This document shows, one piece after another, positions 54,754 to 64,000 of a stretch of DNA of 64,000 nucleotides. The stretch covers positions 1 through 64,000 of the forward strand of contig CAWDOA010000012.1 in assembly GCA_963803875.1 (NCBI GenBank), given 5' to 3'. The DNA is from JABDIY01 sp963803875. GTDB lineage: Bacteria; Actinomycetota; Acidimicrobiia; Acidimicrobiales; SZUA-35. How positions within the stretch are numbered: position 1 is the stretch's first letter; each line of letters starts with the position of its first letter. The notes under the pieces are model-generated. The model searched no databases and had not been told where the DNA came from. It saw nothing but the letters and a program-made list of their open reading frames with translations. Made by a program: the position numbers and the translations under genes.

Positions 54754-56889
54754 ATGGCATCGAACTCATCCGATCCGTCCCCTCGCCTCGCCTGGGAAGC
54801 CGACGCGGCCAAGGAGCTGCGAGGTCGCAAGCTGGACGAACTGAACAAACTGACACCCGAAGGTATCGAAATCGCACCGCTCTACGCCGAGGAAGATCTC
54901 GACGGGGTCGAACATCTCGGATCACTGCCCGGTCAGTCGCCGTTCGTACGGGGGCCGCGGGCCACGATGTACACCAATCGGCCATGGACGATCCGTCAGT
55001 ATGCGGGCTTTTCCACCGCTGAAGAATCCAACGCCTTCTACCGGGCCAATCTCGCCGCCGGACAGAAGGGCCTCAGCGTCGCCTTCGATCTAGCCACCCA
55101 CCGGGGCTACGACAGCGATCACCCCCGAGTTGAAGGAGACGTCGGCAAGGCCGGCGTCGCTATCGACAGCGTCGAGGACATGAAGATTCTCTTCGATGGC
55201 ATCCCGCTCGACCAGATGAGCGTGTCGATGACCATGAACGGGGCGGTGCTGCCGATTCTTGCCTGTTTCATCGTGGCCGGCGAAGAGCAAGGGGTGAGCA
55301 GCGATCAGCTCAGCGGAACCATTCAGAACGACATTCTGAAAGAGTTCATGGTTCGCAATACCTACATCTATCCGCCCGAACCGAGCATGCGGACTGTGGC
55401 CGACATCATCGAATACACCGCCCATCACATGCCCAGATACAACAGCATCAGCATTTCGGGATACCACATCCAGGAGGCCGGGGCGACGGTGGATCTCGAG
55501 CTCGCCTACACGCTGGCCGATGGCGTGGAGTACGTGAAGGCGGCCCTGGCCAAAGGACTCGATGTCGACGCATTCGCCGGCCGGTTGAGCTTCTTCTTCA
55601 ACATTGGCATGGACTTCTTCATGGAAATCGCCAAGCTCCGCGCGGCCCGTCTTCTGTGGGCCGAACTGATGAGTCAATTCGACCCTCAGAATCCTCGAAG
55701 TTCGATGTTGCGCACCCACTGCCAGACCAGCGGGGTTTCATTGACCGAACAAGACCCCTACAACAACGTGATCCGGACCACGATCGAGGCCATGGCCGCA
55801 GTGCTGGGAGGAACCCAGAGCCTGCATACCAACAGCTTCGACGAAGCTCTGGGACTGCCCACCGAGTTCAGCGCTCGAATCGCTCGCAACACCCAGTTGA
55901 TCCTGGCCGAGGAAACCGGCATTACCCGAACCGTCGACCCACTCGGAGGCAGCTACTACGTCGAGAAACTCACCGCTGACCTTGCCGAGCGAGCTCGGGA
56001 GCACCTGCGGGAGATCGCAGAACTAGGTGGCATGACCAAGGCCATCGATTCGGGAATGCCGAAGCTGCGGATCGAGGAAGCGGCCGCCAACCGGCAAGCC
56101 CGAGTCGACCGCGGCGACGACACGGTGGTCGGTGTCAACAAGTACGTCGTCGACAACCCCGAAAAAGTCAACGTTCTCGTGATCGACAACACCGCCGTAC
56201 GCCAGTCTCAGATCGCACGGATCAACTCCACCAAGGCCGGTCGAGACGACGATGCTACCAAGGCTGCTCTGGACGCGATCACCGACACCGCCCGAGGCGA
56301 CGGCAACCTTCTCGCTGCGTGCGTTGCCGCGGCCCGTCAGCGAGCCACCGTCGGCGAAATGAGCGATGCGATGGAAGCCGTATTCGGGCGCCACGCTGCC
56401 CAGACGCGTACCATCGCGGGCGTGTACAGCGCCAACTACGACGGCGACGAGCACTTCGCTCAGGTATTGGCCAAAGCCGATGCGTTTGCGGCCCACGCTG
56501 GTCGTCGACCTCGCATCCTCGTAGCGAAGATGGGCCAGGATGGTCATGATCGCGGCGCAAAGGTGATTGCTACCGGGTTCGCCGATCTCGGTTTCGACGT
56601 CGATGTCGGACCACTTTTCCAGACCCCGGCCGAAGTAGCCCAGAGCGCCATCGACAACGACGTCCACGTCGTCGGGGTTTCCAGCCAGGCGGCGGGCCAC
56701 TCGACCCTCGTGCCACAGCTGGTCAAGGAACTGCACGCCCAGGGGGCGTCTGACATCAAAGTCGTCTGCGGTGGGGTCATCCCACCAGACGACTATGCCG
56801 ATCTCACCGGTGCGGGGGTAGCGGCGATCTTCGGCCCCGGCTCGAACATCGTCGAAGCGGCCGAACAGGTCCTCGACATTCTCACGTGA
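54754..56889 (+). CDS. Methylmalonyl-CoA mutase, single-chain
   Basis: This B12-dependent mutase interconverts methylmalonyl-CoA and succinyl-CoA. The 711-residue protein has the substrate barrel (YTNRPWTIRQYAGFSTAEES, KGLSVAFDLATHRGYDSDHP, SLHTNSFDEALGLPTE) and the cobalamin domain. The latter carries the base-off DxHxxG in KMGQDGHDRGAKV near residue 595 and VVGVSSQAAGHSTL. GGAGG lies one base before the ATG, too close for a strong site. The next gene overlaps it as GTGA. Propionate catabolism or polymer metabolism is likely. Confidence 0.95.
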   Translation: MASNSSDPSPRLAWEADAAKELRGRKLDELNKLTPEGIEIAPLYAEEDLDGVEHLGSLPGQSPFVRGPRATMYTNRPWTIRQYAGFSTAEESNAFYRANLAAGQKGLSVAFDLATHRGYDSDHPRVEGDVGKAGVAIDSVEDMKILFDGIPLDQMSVSMTMNGAVLPILACFIVAGEEQGVSSDQLSGTIQNDILKEFMVRNTYIYPPEPSMRTVADIIEYTAHHMPRYNSISISGYHIQEAGATVDLELAYTLADGVEYVKAALAKGLDVDAFAGRLSFFFNIGMDFFMEIAKLRAARLLWAELMSQFDPQNPRSSMLRTHCQTSGVSLTEQDPYNNVIRTTIEAMAAVLGGTQSLHTNSFDEALGLPTEFSARIARNTQLILAEETGITRTVDPLGGSYYVEKLTADLAERAREHLREIAELGGMTKAIDSGMPKLRIEEAAANRQARVDRGDDTVVGVNKYVVDNPEKVNVLVIDNTAVRQSQIARINSTKAGRDDDATKAALDAITDTARGDGNLLAACVAAARQRATVGEMSDAMEAVFGRHAAQTRTIAGVYSANYDGDEHFAQVLAKADAFAAHAGRRPRILVAKMGQDGHDRGAKVIATGFADLGFDVDVGPLFQTPAEVAQSAIDNDVHVVGVSSQAAGHSTLVPQLVKELHAQGASDIKVVCGGVIPPDDYADLTGAGVAAIFGPGSNIVEAAEQVLDILT

Positions 56890-58202
56890 CAGACCAAGCG
56901 CCTGTAGGTGAACTGGTCGATGGACTGGTGGACGGACTGGGTTCAGGTAACCGTCGCGCAATCGCCCGGGCAATCACGCTCGTCGAGAGCACCCACCGAC
57001 GAGACGTTCCCGCCAAGGTCGATCTGCTCGATCGCTTGGCGGCAGCTCCACACCGGCCGACGGTTCGGATCGGGATCTCGGGCACACCTGGCGTAGGGAA
57101 ATCGACGCTCATCGAGTCGATCGGTATTCGACTCATCGAGCGTGGTCACAGGCTGGCGGTTCTGGCTGTTGATCCCAGCAGCGCCCGAACGCAAGGTTCG
57201 ATACTGGGCGACAAAACCCGGATGCCTCAGCTCTCGGTCGCTGCCGGTGCATTTGTCCGACCATCCCCCGCCGGTTTCGGGTTGGGCGGAATCACGACTT
57301 CCACCGCGTCGTCCATTGCAGTATGTGAAGCGGGAGGCTTCGACGTCACGTTTGTGGAGACCGTCGGGGTGGGCCAGAGCGAAATCGCCGTTGCCGGGGT
57401 CACCGACCTGTTCCTGCTGTTGCACTCCCCCGGAGGAGGCGACGAACTCCAGGGGATCAAAAGAGGCGTTATGGAGCTCGCCGATTGGGTTGCAGTCACC
57501 AAGGCCGACGGTGACCTTCTGCCTGCGGCCCGCCGAGCCGAGGGGGAACTCAAGATGGCGTTGCATCTGATGCGCCCCAAGCCAGGCCGGGAATCAACCC
57601 CTGTTACTCTCTGTTCGGCATTGACCGGGGATGGTCTCGACGAAATCCTCGACGGCCTGCTGGAAATGCACGCAAACCTGGCACAGTCCGGCGAAATCGA
57701 GCGGGCGCGCACCGATCAGGCCTACTCCCAGTTCCGAGCGGCGTATGAACAGGGCGTTTCTCAACACACCCATGCCGAGTCGATCCGCAGTCTGTTCGAC
57801 GGGTTTGCCTCTCCGATCGGCGCGGCGTATCGAGCCGTGCAGATGGCCGACCGGGTATCGGAGGTCAATGCCGTCACGCTGTTCGTTTCGGACATGGAAC
57901 GGTCGATCAACTTCTACCGAACAATGGGCCTGGATCTCACTTTCGGCGGATCGGACTGCCCGTTCTCAACAATGAGTCTCGGAGCCAACGCCGTGAATCT
58001 GGAGCTCCAGCCGGACGCGATGCCAATCAAGAAGTGGGGCCGACCAGTGTTCTTCGTTCCCGATCCCGACGCGCTCCATGCGATGGCGCGCAACGCCGGA
58101 CTGGAACCTCATTCCGAACCCACCGATGCTCCATGGGGCGAGCGCTTTTTCCATATCTCTGACCCGGACGGACACGAACTGAGTTTTGCCAGACCTCTCT
58201 GA
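56886..58202 (+). CDS. MeaB-type GTPase fused to a VOC domain
   Basis: Residues about 1-320 are MeaB, the GTPase that loads or protects cobalamin in the mutase. P-loop GISGTPGVGKSTLI lies near 63, then VDPSSARTQGSILGDKTRM, VETVGVGQSEIAVA and the NKxD-like VTKADGD. Residues about 327-438 are a VOC/glyoxalase fold: AVTLFVSDMERSINFYRTMG and FFHISDPDGHELSF. The VOC superfamily includes methylmalonyl-CoA epimerase, so the fusion is suggestive. The usual first histidine ligand is missing, so epimerase activity is uncertain. The GTG start overlaps the mutase stop. Confidence 0.88.
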   Translation: MTDQAPVGELVDGLVDGLGSGNRRAIARAITLVESTHRRDVPAKVDLLDRLAAAPHRPTVRIGISGTPGVGKSTLIESIGIRLIERGHRLAVLAVDPSSARTQGSILGDKTRMPQLSVAAGAFVRPSPAGFGLGGITTSTASSIAVCEAGGFDVTFVETVGVGQSEIAVAGVTDLFLLLHSPGGGDELQGIKRGVMELADWVAVTKADGDLLPAARRAEGELKMALHLMRPKPGRESTPVTLCSALTGDGLDEILDGLLEMHANLAQSGEIERARTDQAYSQFRAAYEQGVSQHTHAESIRSLFDGFASPIGAAYRAVQMADRVSEVNAVTLFVSDMERSINFYRTMGLDLTFGGSDCPFSTMSLGANAVNLELQPDAMPIKKWGRPVFFVPDPDALHAMARNAGLEPHSEPTDAPWGERFFHISDPDGHELSFARPL

Positions 58203-58226
58203 CGTCCGCAGTTGCGTCGACGAAAC

Positions 58227-59483
58227 TCAAAGTCTCGAGAGCGCCTCATTCAGCTGCTGGTAGGTCTCGTCCCACAAGGTGGGGACGTAGGTGGATGCCT
58301 CCCGACGAGCGAGCGCTAGAGCGTCATCGTCGTTGAGTTCTGCCATCAGCGTGACGAGCTCTTCCGGCGAATCGGGATGGAAATGGCGAACTGCTCCAGG
58401 GGCAATCTCGGGCATGCTCGATGCGCTACTGCACAAACAGGGAGTTCCACGGGACACACTCTCAGCAATTGGAATACCCCAACCTTCGAAGAAACTGGGG
58501 AAAACCGTGTAGCGACAGTTTTCATACAACCACGCCAACTCTGCGTCGCTGGCGTTGTGCAAGAACACGAACCGGTCAGCGATCTCGGGGTCTTCGGTCA
58601 GAAGGCCATAGATGTCATCGGTACGCCAACCGCGACGGCCGACCACGATCATGACCGGAAGGTGGATCTCCTTTCGCGCCGCTTGTTTGTACGCGTAATA
58701 GAGCAACCCATGATTCTTCTTCGCTTCGATCGTTCCCACACACAACACAAAGGGCGGCACCATCTCATCGCCGCCAATGGCGTCGACGATCGGTCGCAGC
58801 GGCTCGATGGGCGTGAACATGTCTCCTTCGCGTATGACCGTGACAGGAACATCGTCCAGTCCCAACTCTGATGCCCAGCGGACGAGATCCCGCCTCGTAT
58901 GTTCCGATACCGAGACCATCAGTGCAGCAAGCGGAAGCACAGCCGTGAAGTAGTCGATGAAGCTCGACGAGTTTCCAGCCAGGTGAGGTTGTGTGACCGG
59001 ACCCAAATCGTGGACGACCTGCACGACTTTCACGCCCCGATGCGCAGCGTCAACAACGAAACGGATGAAGTTCGGATCCCACCACTCGCCCCAGCCAATC
59101 AGAAACACATCGCCCGCCGCCAGCTGATACGGGGTCACCGTCCCTGCACGGGCCGGGCTCAACCGCTCAGCGAGCTGCCTGAAACGCCGTCCAGCCCGAG
59201 GCAGCTTCTCCAGCGAGGCTGTTGCGTCGAAGACCCGCTCGGCGGCGACAGACCATCCGGGCGCATCCTTGATCGGATCTCGGTAGTGGACGCCGCCAGT
59301 GGAGTGGAATTGGTCAAGATCGATCCGGGCGATCACCTTTGCTGCGGACACCCACGAGACGAACTCGACGTCGCGGTCGTCGGCCCGAAATCGCCGAGCC
59401 AGTTCATCCATCACCCGCGGAATACCGGTCAGCGCACCGGGCCAGTGGACCAACTGCGTTGTGTCGAAGACGATTCGCGCCAC
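58227..59483 (-). CDS. GT4 glycosyltransferase
   Basis: A 418-residue protein with the N-terminal IVFDTTQLVHWPGALTGIPR, VVQVVHDLGPVTQPHLA, LCVGTIEAKKNHGLLYYAY and a C-terminal VFPSFFEGWGIPIAESVSRG. The GTG at 59483 gives VARIVFDTTQ. It converges on the MeaB gene and stands apart from the pair at 52-54.6 kb. Confidence 0.86.
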   Translation of the reverse strand: MARIVFDTTQLVHWPGALTGIPRVMDELARRFRADDRDVEFVSWVSAAKVIARIDLDQFHSTGGVHYRDPIKDAPGWSVAAERVFDATASLEKLPRAGRRFRQLAERLSPARAGTVTPYQLAAGDVFLIGWGEWWDPNFIRFVVDAAHRGVKVVQVVHDLGPVTQPHLAGNSSSFIDYFTAVLPLAALMVSVSEHTRRDLVRWASELGLDDVPVTVIREGDMFTPIEPLRPIVDAIGGDEMVPPFVLCVGTIEAKKNHGLLYYAYKQAARKEIHLPVMIVVGRRGWRTDDIYGLLTEDPEIADRFVFLHNASDAELAWLYENCRYTVFPSFFEGWGIPIAESVSRGTPCLCSSASSMPEIAPGAVRHFHPDSPEELVTLMAELNDDDALALARREASTYVPTLWDETYQQLNEALSRL

Positions 59484-59898
59484 GCCCAGCACGCTACCAG
59501 TCGGTTGCACGGTGTCTGAGGAGCGGCGGCCCTGCGGATGGTTGAAATCCAGCTCTGCGCGGTGTGCTCAGTCGATGTTCTTCTGAGGCCCGGTCCAGGT
59601 GGAGTTACTCGGGTGGTTCAGCCACGACTGAAGTTCAGCATCGAGGCGCTGCAATGTCGTTTCGGGTTGAGCCACAGATTCTTCGTTCGCTGTTCGTTCC
59701 TCGATTGACTTCCGCTCCGTTGTGAAGAAATCGAGTGCACCCGTACATCCCATCGAGCGGGTGGAACTCCGTTGAAGGGCGGAAGCCACGGGAAAGAGCG
59801 GACTGAACATACTTGTATCTTCGGTCGGTTCGCCACTCCTCTGGATGGGTCGCCCGAGGAAATCGGGTGGGGAAAAGTGCCAGTTGTGCCAGATGCGG
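59484..59898. other. Intergenic stretch, 415 bases, no convincing gene
   Basis: Between the glycosyltransferase start and the phosphatase-DUF4214 stop. A minus-strand frame at 59568-59810 (80 residues, MFSPLFPVASALQRSS ... NSTWTGPQKNID) fits the direction of its neighbours but has no ribosome-binding site or family signal. I leave it as a weak candidate. Confidence 0.4.
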
Positions 59899-61252
59899 TC
59901 AGCCCAGGATCCCGGAACGGTTCCGGAACTCGGGCGATTCGCTGAAGCCCAACATCACCTCGCCTCGATCGACCCCGCTAGCGAGAATGTTCGACCAGTA
60001 CCGCAGACCGACGCTGTCGGAGGGCCGGCCCAGCACATTCTGATAGACCCGTTCGAGGAAACCATTGTTGGACAGGGAGCCGTATCGGCTCACGAATTCT
60101 GGGCTTCGCACGAAGAAGCCCGCGACGGTGGCTGTCGATACCCCGAGTTCGGTCCAATATCGATACCCGGCGGGATCGGGTTCACGTTCGAACACGGCGA
60201 GGTAGAGCCGGGCAATGATTGCCGCTCTGCCGGTGGCAGAGCGGTACAGCTCACCACTGAGAACGGACGCACTTGCCGTTGTTCCGTTGCGGGGAGGTTC
60301 AGATTGGGGCGCAACCGGCCGGGGTTCCGCCGGTTGGGTCGGGAGCGCCACGACAACCGAGTCGACAACGGTGCCGCCAACGGCGACGAAATCAATCAGC
60401 TGCTCCGGTCGGGGCAACGGTCAGACGCGAGGCTCCGTGGCTGGATGCATAGATTGCCAGCGACTGCGGAAACGGCGTTCCAACGGAGCCGATCGGGGCT
60501 CCGCCCAGACCGTTGACGATGTAGTCGACGCCGTTTACACGCCATCGCTCGTATCGGTGCCAATGCCCGGAGAAACTGGCATGAATACCCCAATCGCCGA
60601 AGGGCCACCGAATCCCTTTGTGGGCCGCGGCGGACGAGACGTAAGGAGCGAAATGATGAACCACGAACTTGAACGGCGCATCTGATCCCAACGCCGTTCG
60701 CCGAAGCCACTGGGCCTGCTTCGAGCCGATCAGGTGACCGTCGGGCTCCAGGTAGTAATCGTCGAGAACGAAGCCGTGCAATGGCCCAATTCGGACGTCG
60801 TAGTATCGTCCGTTTCCGGGAAGATCGAAGACATCGTGCCATGCTCCAGTGGTTTCGCCATTGCCGTCGGGCCAGAGCAACGGAGTACCCGGATCGCCCC
60901 AGTCGTGGTTTCCCAGCGAAGGAAAAAACCGACCGCCGTCCACGTACTCCCGGTAGAACCTGACCACCTTTTGCTCGAGGAGGTCGTACGGATCGGCGCC
61001 GTCACCGCTGTAGACGTTGTCGCCCATCGTGAAAATCGCCTCAGGGTCCCAGCTGTCCACAAGCGTGGCAACGTCTCTCTCGGTCCGAGAACCGTCTCCA
61101 AAATCGCCGATGAGGGCAACGGTTACGGCCTGGGGGTGCCGACGAATGTCTTGCGGAGATGCTCCAGCGGGTACGAGACCCAGGTTGGCCGCTACGCCGG
61201 CGGTACCGGCCGCTGCGGTCGCGCGAAGAAACTGTCGCCTGCTTGTCGCCAT
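59899..61252 (-). CDS. Tat-exported metallophosphatase fused to DUF4214, one frameshift
   Basis: The ATG at 61252 starts a twin-arginine signal, MATSRRQFLRATAAAG. The phosphatase core has LIGDFGDGSRTERD, IFTMGDNVYSGDGADPYDLL, PSLGNHDWGDPG, VVHHFAPY and ASFSGHWHRYER, all metal ligands of the calcineurin-like fold. Its frame ends at LTVAPTGAAD; removing one C near 60414 joins RPEQLIDFVAVGGTVVDS, the normal family ending. A DUF4214 domain follows: LYLAVFEREPDPAGYRYW, and LERVYQNVLGRPSD. DUF4214 often occurs in exported matrix proteins. The substrate is unknown. Confidence 0.82.
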
Positions 61253-61262
61253 TTTCTCGAGA

Positions 61263-62432
61263 TTACTCGAACGGCGTCGGATCCCCATCATCGACGGTTG
61301 CACCGTCGGGCTGGGATCCAGGCAACGACTCGTCTTCCAGATGGTCGACACGCTGAATACCCGGCACGAACTCGGCCAGCGCGATCCGTATGGCCGCCGC
61401 GGCCGGAACCGACAGAAGTGCCCCCCAGATACCCGCAACCGTTGCACCAACCGCCAGCGACAACAGGATGGTGACCGGGTGGAGTTGTACCGCCCTTCCC
61501 AACAACATGGGTGCCAGGAAGTTCCCTTCGATTTGTTGGACGGCCAGGACCACCGCCACCACGATCAACGCGGTCGTGGGCCCGTTGGTGGCCAACGCAA
61601 CCGCAGCCGCGAGGATGCCAGCCAGTGTGGCCCCAACGACCGGAATGAACGCGCCCAGAAAGGTGAGCAAACCCAGAGGGACATAGAGAGGCACTCCCAG
61701 CAGCGCCAGGGCGATTCCGATCATCACGCCGTCGACGAGCCCGGTGAGCCCAACCCCCCGCAGGTAGCTGGCGTTGGTCGACCAGATCTCGCTGCCCACC
61801 CGATTGAGCCGTTCGCCCCGCTCGTGTCCTACGAGGGCGGCGAGGTAGGGGGGAAAACGATCGCCGTCCTTGCAGATGAAGAACAGCACGGTGAGAGCGA
61901 TGAAGAGGCCAGAGAATGCACTGGTGGCAAACCCGCCCACATCTGCAGCAACGTTGGCGTTCAGAACACCCGACTCGGTGACCCACTCTCCCAACTCCTC
62001 GTCGAGGTTGTCCAGCCGTTCGGATTCGATGTTGAACGGCGACTCCTTCAGCCTTTCGGTGAAGTCCTCGAGGGCTTCGGTGGCACGTTCTTCGATCTCG
62101 GGAGCCTCGTTCACCACCTGACCGACCACGAACGATGCCGTCATGGTGAGCAGAAGCAGCGCACCGACGAAGACCAGGACAGCGGCGAGAGTCCGCGGCA
62201 CACCGATCGCCCGAAGCCTTGTTGCCAGCGGTTGGAGCACGCTACCGATCAACAACGCGGTGATGATCGCCAGAGCGACAGACCGAACCTGGACGAATCC
62301 CAGGTAGCCGATGTAGGCAACCGCTGCCACGGCGAGGATCCTGAGGCCGATGATTCCAGCGGTCTCGAGAAACGGCGTTTCTGCCCCTCCAGGAATCATC
62401 GGTGCCCGTTTCGATCGCTCTGGCGAGGCCAT
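61263..62432 (-). CDS. AI-2E family transporter (PerM/YdiK-like)
   Basis: About 390 residues from ATG 62432 (MASPERSKRAPMIPGG). Around eight membrane helices, a periplasmic loop of about 80 residues between the first and second half, and the signature LGAFIPVVGATLAGI plus QQIEGNFLAPMLLGRAVQLHP. The family is named for putative quorum-signal export, but many members have other or unknown substrates. An acidic C-terminal tail (DGATVDDGDPTPFE) follows. Confidence 0.88.
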   Translation of the reverse strand: MASPERSKRAPMIPGGAETPFLETAGIIGLRILAVAAVAYIGYLGFVQVRSVALAIITALLIGSVLQPLATRLRAIGVPRTLAAVLVFVGALLLLTMTASFVVGQVVNEAPEIEERATEALEDFTERLKESPFNIESERLDNLDEELGEWVTESGVLNANVAADVGGFATSAFSGLFIALTVLFFICKDGDRFPPYLAALVGHERGERLNRVGSEIWSTNASYLRGVGLTGLVDGVMIGIALALLGVPLYVPLGLLTFLGAFIPVVGATLAGILAAAVALATNGPTTALIVVAVVLAVQQIEGNFLAPMLLGRAVQLHPVTILLSLAVGATVAGIWGALLSVPAAAAIRIALAEFVPGIQRVDHLEDESLPGSQPDGATVDDGDPTPFE

Positions 62433-62521
62433 AGCGACAGGTTCGCACGTCGCTCGGTGCTCGTGGTGGAGGGTCAGAGCGGCGTCGGCAGCGGTGGACT
62501 TGCGGGTCACCGCTGGTCTCG

Positions 62522-64000
62522 CTATTCGCGGTCGACCACACCCTCGATTCGACCATCGTCGAACACCAGGACGAGGCCCAGGTTCGGGTCCGGTTCGGTG
62601 AGCAACGAGGTGTCAGCGATTGCCGAGAAGATGTGCACGCCGTCGGATGAACCTCCTAGCTCGGTTATCGAGGCTACGGCGGTCCCGTTCACCGTTATGA
62701 GGATCTCCAGTCCCTCCGGAGATGGGCGCGACAGAAGTACCGACCCGGTGATCTGAGCCGGAACCTGTGACCCTTCGGAGCCTGCCGGCGCGATCATCGA
62801 AAACAGATCGGACTCGTTGATCGACCAGCCTCCAACGAGATCCGACGTCACATCTGCAACCGGAACCGTCCCGACCAGGCCACCCCATCGTCCAACTCGT
62901 GCGTAGGCACCAACGCCAAGAGCCGGATCGACCCACTCGCTGTATCGATCCACCCGAGCCATCAAGTCGTCTTCGCGAAGGGCCTCGGTGGAACTCGTGC
63001 CCCAAGGATTGGACAGGGCCGTGAGAGTCCGCTCGGTGCCCTGGGTCGGACATTGCTGTAGCGGGATCCCGTCCCAGCCCCATCCCGGTTCGATCCCGAC
63101 GACTGTTGCGATCGTCGGCACGACGTCGAGACTCGAAGCAGCGCATCTGTCTATCATCCCGGTGGTCTGGCCCGGCAACTTCACGAACAGTGGCACTCGA
63201 AAGATGTCCTCGGTCGACTCGAACCCCTCGAAGTCGTGGGCGCGATGGCTGACACCGGGCTCGAAGCTGATTCCGTGATCCCCCAGGACCACGACAACGG
63301 CGTCGTCCCAGATGCCGGCGGCCTTGAGATCCTCAATTGACCGAGAAAGCTGGACGTCTGTGTAGCTGAGCTGCATCAGGTACCGCTGATACAGCTCTCG
63401 TGCCCAGTCGTCGTTGTCTGGGTACACGATGTCGCCTTCTTGGGGCTGTCGGGTGGGTCGATATGTCCTGCCATCCGGCGTAGCGCTCCAAGGCCGATGA
63501 GGGAGTAGTCCGTGAAACACCGTCAGCGTTGGATCGGTCAGCGTGCCCGAATTCTGCACGAGCGACTGCAGCACCGCTCCCTGACTCAAAGGGCCGCCCT
63601 TGACCACGGCTTCAAAACGATCTAGATCCGTGGGACCGTCATTCTCAGACTCCGGATCCGAGACCTCAGGCTCCGGATCCGAGGCCTCAGCATCTCCAAA
63701 GTTGCCCCAGGACTCGTCGATCTGGGGCAGACGTTCCCTGCTGCTATCGGGCAGCAGGCGGTGGCCGTAGACAACAATGGCATCTCGCACCAGCGGCCTG
63801 AACCCGCGCGGGGTTGAAATGAGGGCCTCCCCGCAGAGGGAGTCCGGGCAAACCGATGTTGTGGACTCGTAGACGTTCATGTCATACGCATTCCCGAGCA
63901 GGGTGAACAGAGACCTTGGATGGGATGAGGCAAAGGGTGCCCGGTCGCGTTCGGGTAGAACGCCGGTCAGAATCGCCGGTACCGCATGAGGTGTGTAGTT
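62522..64000 (-). CDS. Sulfatase/phosphoglycerol transferase-type protein, N-terminus beyond window
   Basis: The frame is open to the window edge and reads NYTPHAVPAILTGVLPERDR there, so the true start lies outside. Core motifs are LTVFHGLLPHRPWSATPDG, YTDVQLSRSIEDLKAAGIWD, VVVVLGDHGISFEPGVSHRA and PLFVKLPGQTTG. The nucleophile region is not visible, so active-site status is unproven. The C-terminal ~140 residues (SINESDLFSM, TGSVLLSRPSPEGL) form a domain I do not recognise. It may act on envelope polymers or lipids. Confidence 0.83.
   Translation of the reverse strand, partial: NYTPHAVPAILTGVLPERDRAPFASSHPRSLFTLLGNAYDMNVYESTTSVCPDSLCGEALISTPRGFRPLVRDAIVVYGHRLLPDSSRERLPQIDESWGNFGDAEASDPEPEVSDPESENDGPTDLDRFEAVVKGGPLSQGAVLQSLVQNSGTLTDPTLTVFHGLLPHRPWSATPDGRTYRPTRQPQEGDIVYPDNDDWARELYQRYLMQLSYTDVQLSRSIEDLKAAGIWDDAVVVVLGDHGISFEPGVSHRAHDFEGFESTEDIFRVPLFVKLPGQTTGMIDRCAASSLDVVPTIATVVGIEPGWGWDGIPLQQCPTQGTERTLTALSNPWGTSSTEALREDDLMARVDRYSEWVDPALGVGAYARVGRWGGLVGTVPVADVTSDLVGGWSINESDLFSMIAPAGSEGSQVPAQITGSVLLSRPSPEGLEILITVNGTAVASITELGGSSDGVHIFSAIADTSLLTEPDPNLGLVLVFDDGRIEGVVDRE

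Noticed and set aside
61017..62756. 579-residue open frame on the plus strand
   Set aside because: Antisense to the AI-2E transporter and phosphatase; composition is Arg/Gln/His-rich with no motif.
1..64000. tRNA or rRNA genes, insertion sequences, integrases, prophage
   Set aside because: I saw no transposase, integrase or terminal inverted repeats, and no tRNA-like cloverleaf or rRNA in the gaps. A tRNAscan or Infernal run would be decisive.

Overview
The window reads as chromosomal DNA of a high-GC (around 60% by eye, not computed) actinomycete-type bacterium. The evidence is pathway content: mycothiol ligase (MshC), the phosphatidylinositol mannoside (PIM) genes pgsA, acyltransferase and pimA, an InhA-type enoyl reductase, DUF222/HNH (13E12-type) and an LpdA-type quinone reductase. 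Gene orders known from Mycobacterium are also kept: thrS-HIT-pgsA-PIM acyltransferase-pimA ... pdxS-pdxT-yebC, and E2 / SDR39U1-like epimerase / lipB / lipA in one neighbourhood. The many GTG starts, lipoproteins with Thr-rich linkers and fusion proteins would suit an environmental lineage such as Acidimicrobiia, but that placement is inference. I saw no rRNA, tRNA, CRISPR array, phage or insertion sequence.

Layout. 0-6 kb: a truncated glgX and coaA, both riddled with single-base indels, then two exported proteins (DUF3160-Excalibur lipoprotein; CapA with FG-GAP-like loops). 6-9.6 kb: a membrane protein, an M24 peptidase, an unknown protein and a MaoC hydratase. 9.7-20.5 kb: the lipoate/2-oxoacid dehydrogenase region, with a LipB-LipA fusion, E2, E3 and AceE, interleaved with an SDR epimerase, an SRPBCC protein, a J-domain-like protein and an RNase HI-SLOG fusion. 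20.9-24.2 kb: an ABC-2 exporter and an HNH protein. 24.3-37.3 kb: a long minus-strand block with yebC, pdxT, pdxS, a DUF3048 lipoprotein, a catalytically dead M48-like protein, pimA, PIM acyltransferase, pgsA, HIT, thrS, plsC and mshC. 37.4-44 kb: inhA-like gene, two M23 peptidases, two CNNM/CBS proteins and an ABC ATPase. 44-49.5 kb: birA and a biotin carboxylase/BCCP subunit, then an amino-acid-type ABC importer. 49.5-64 kb: LpdA quinone reductase, four glycosyltransferases, methylmalonyl-CoA mutase with a MeaB-VOC fusion, a Tat-exported phosphatase-DUF4214 protein, an AI-2E family protein and a sulfatase cut by the window end.

The genes form several coherent systems. LipB-LipA makes the lipoyl group for E2, which works with AceE and E3. 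BirA biotinylates the carboxylase next to it, and carboxylase, mutase and MeaB may feed propionate metabolism. PgsA, PimA and the acyltransferase build PIM lipids, while the later glycosyltransferases, CapA, M23 peptidases and sulfatase shape the envelope.

The most interesting items are domain fusions that seem little described: LipB-LipA, RNase HI-SLOG, MeaB-VOC, phosphatase-DUF4214, DUF3160-Excalibur and CapA-FG-GAP. The M48 homologue that has lost its HExxH zinc site, placed inside the PIM region, is also notable. A caution runs through the window: at least six genes carry single-base indels, many in short homopolymers, with both halves otherwise intact. These look more like sequencing errors than true gene decay.
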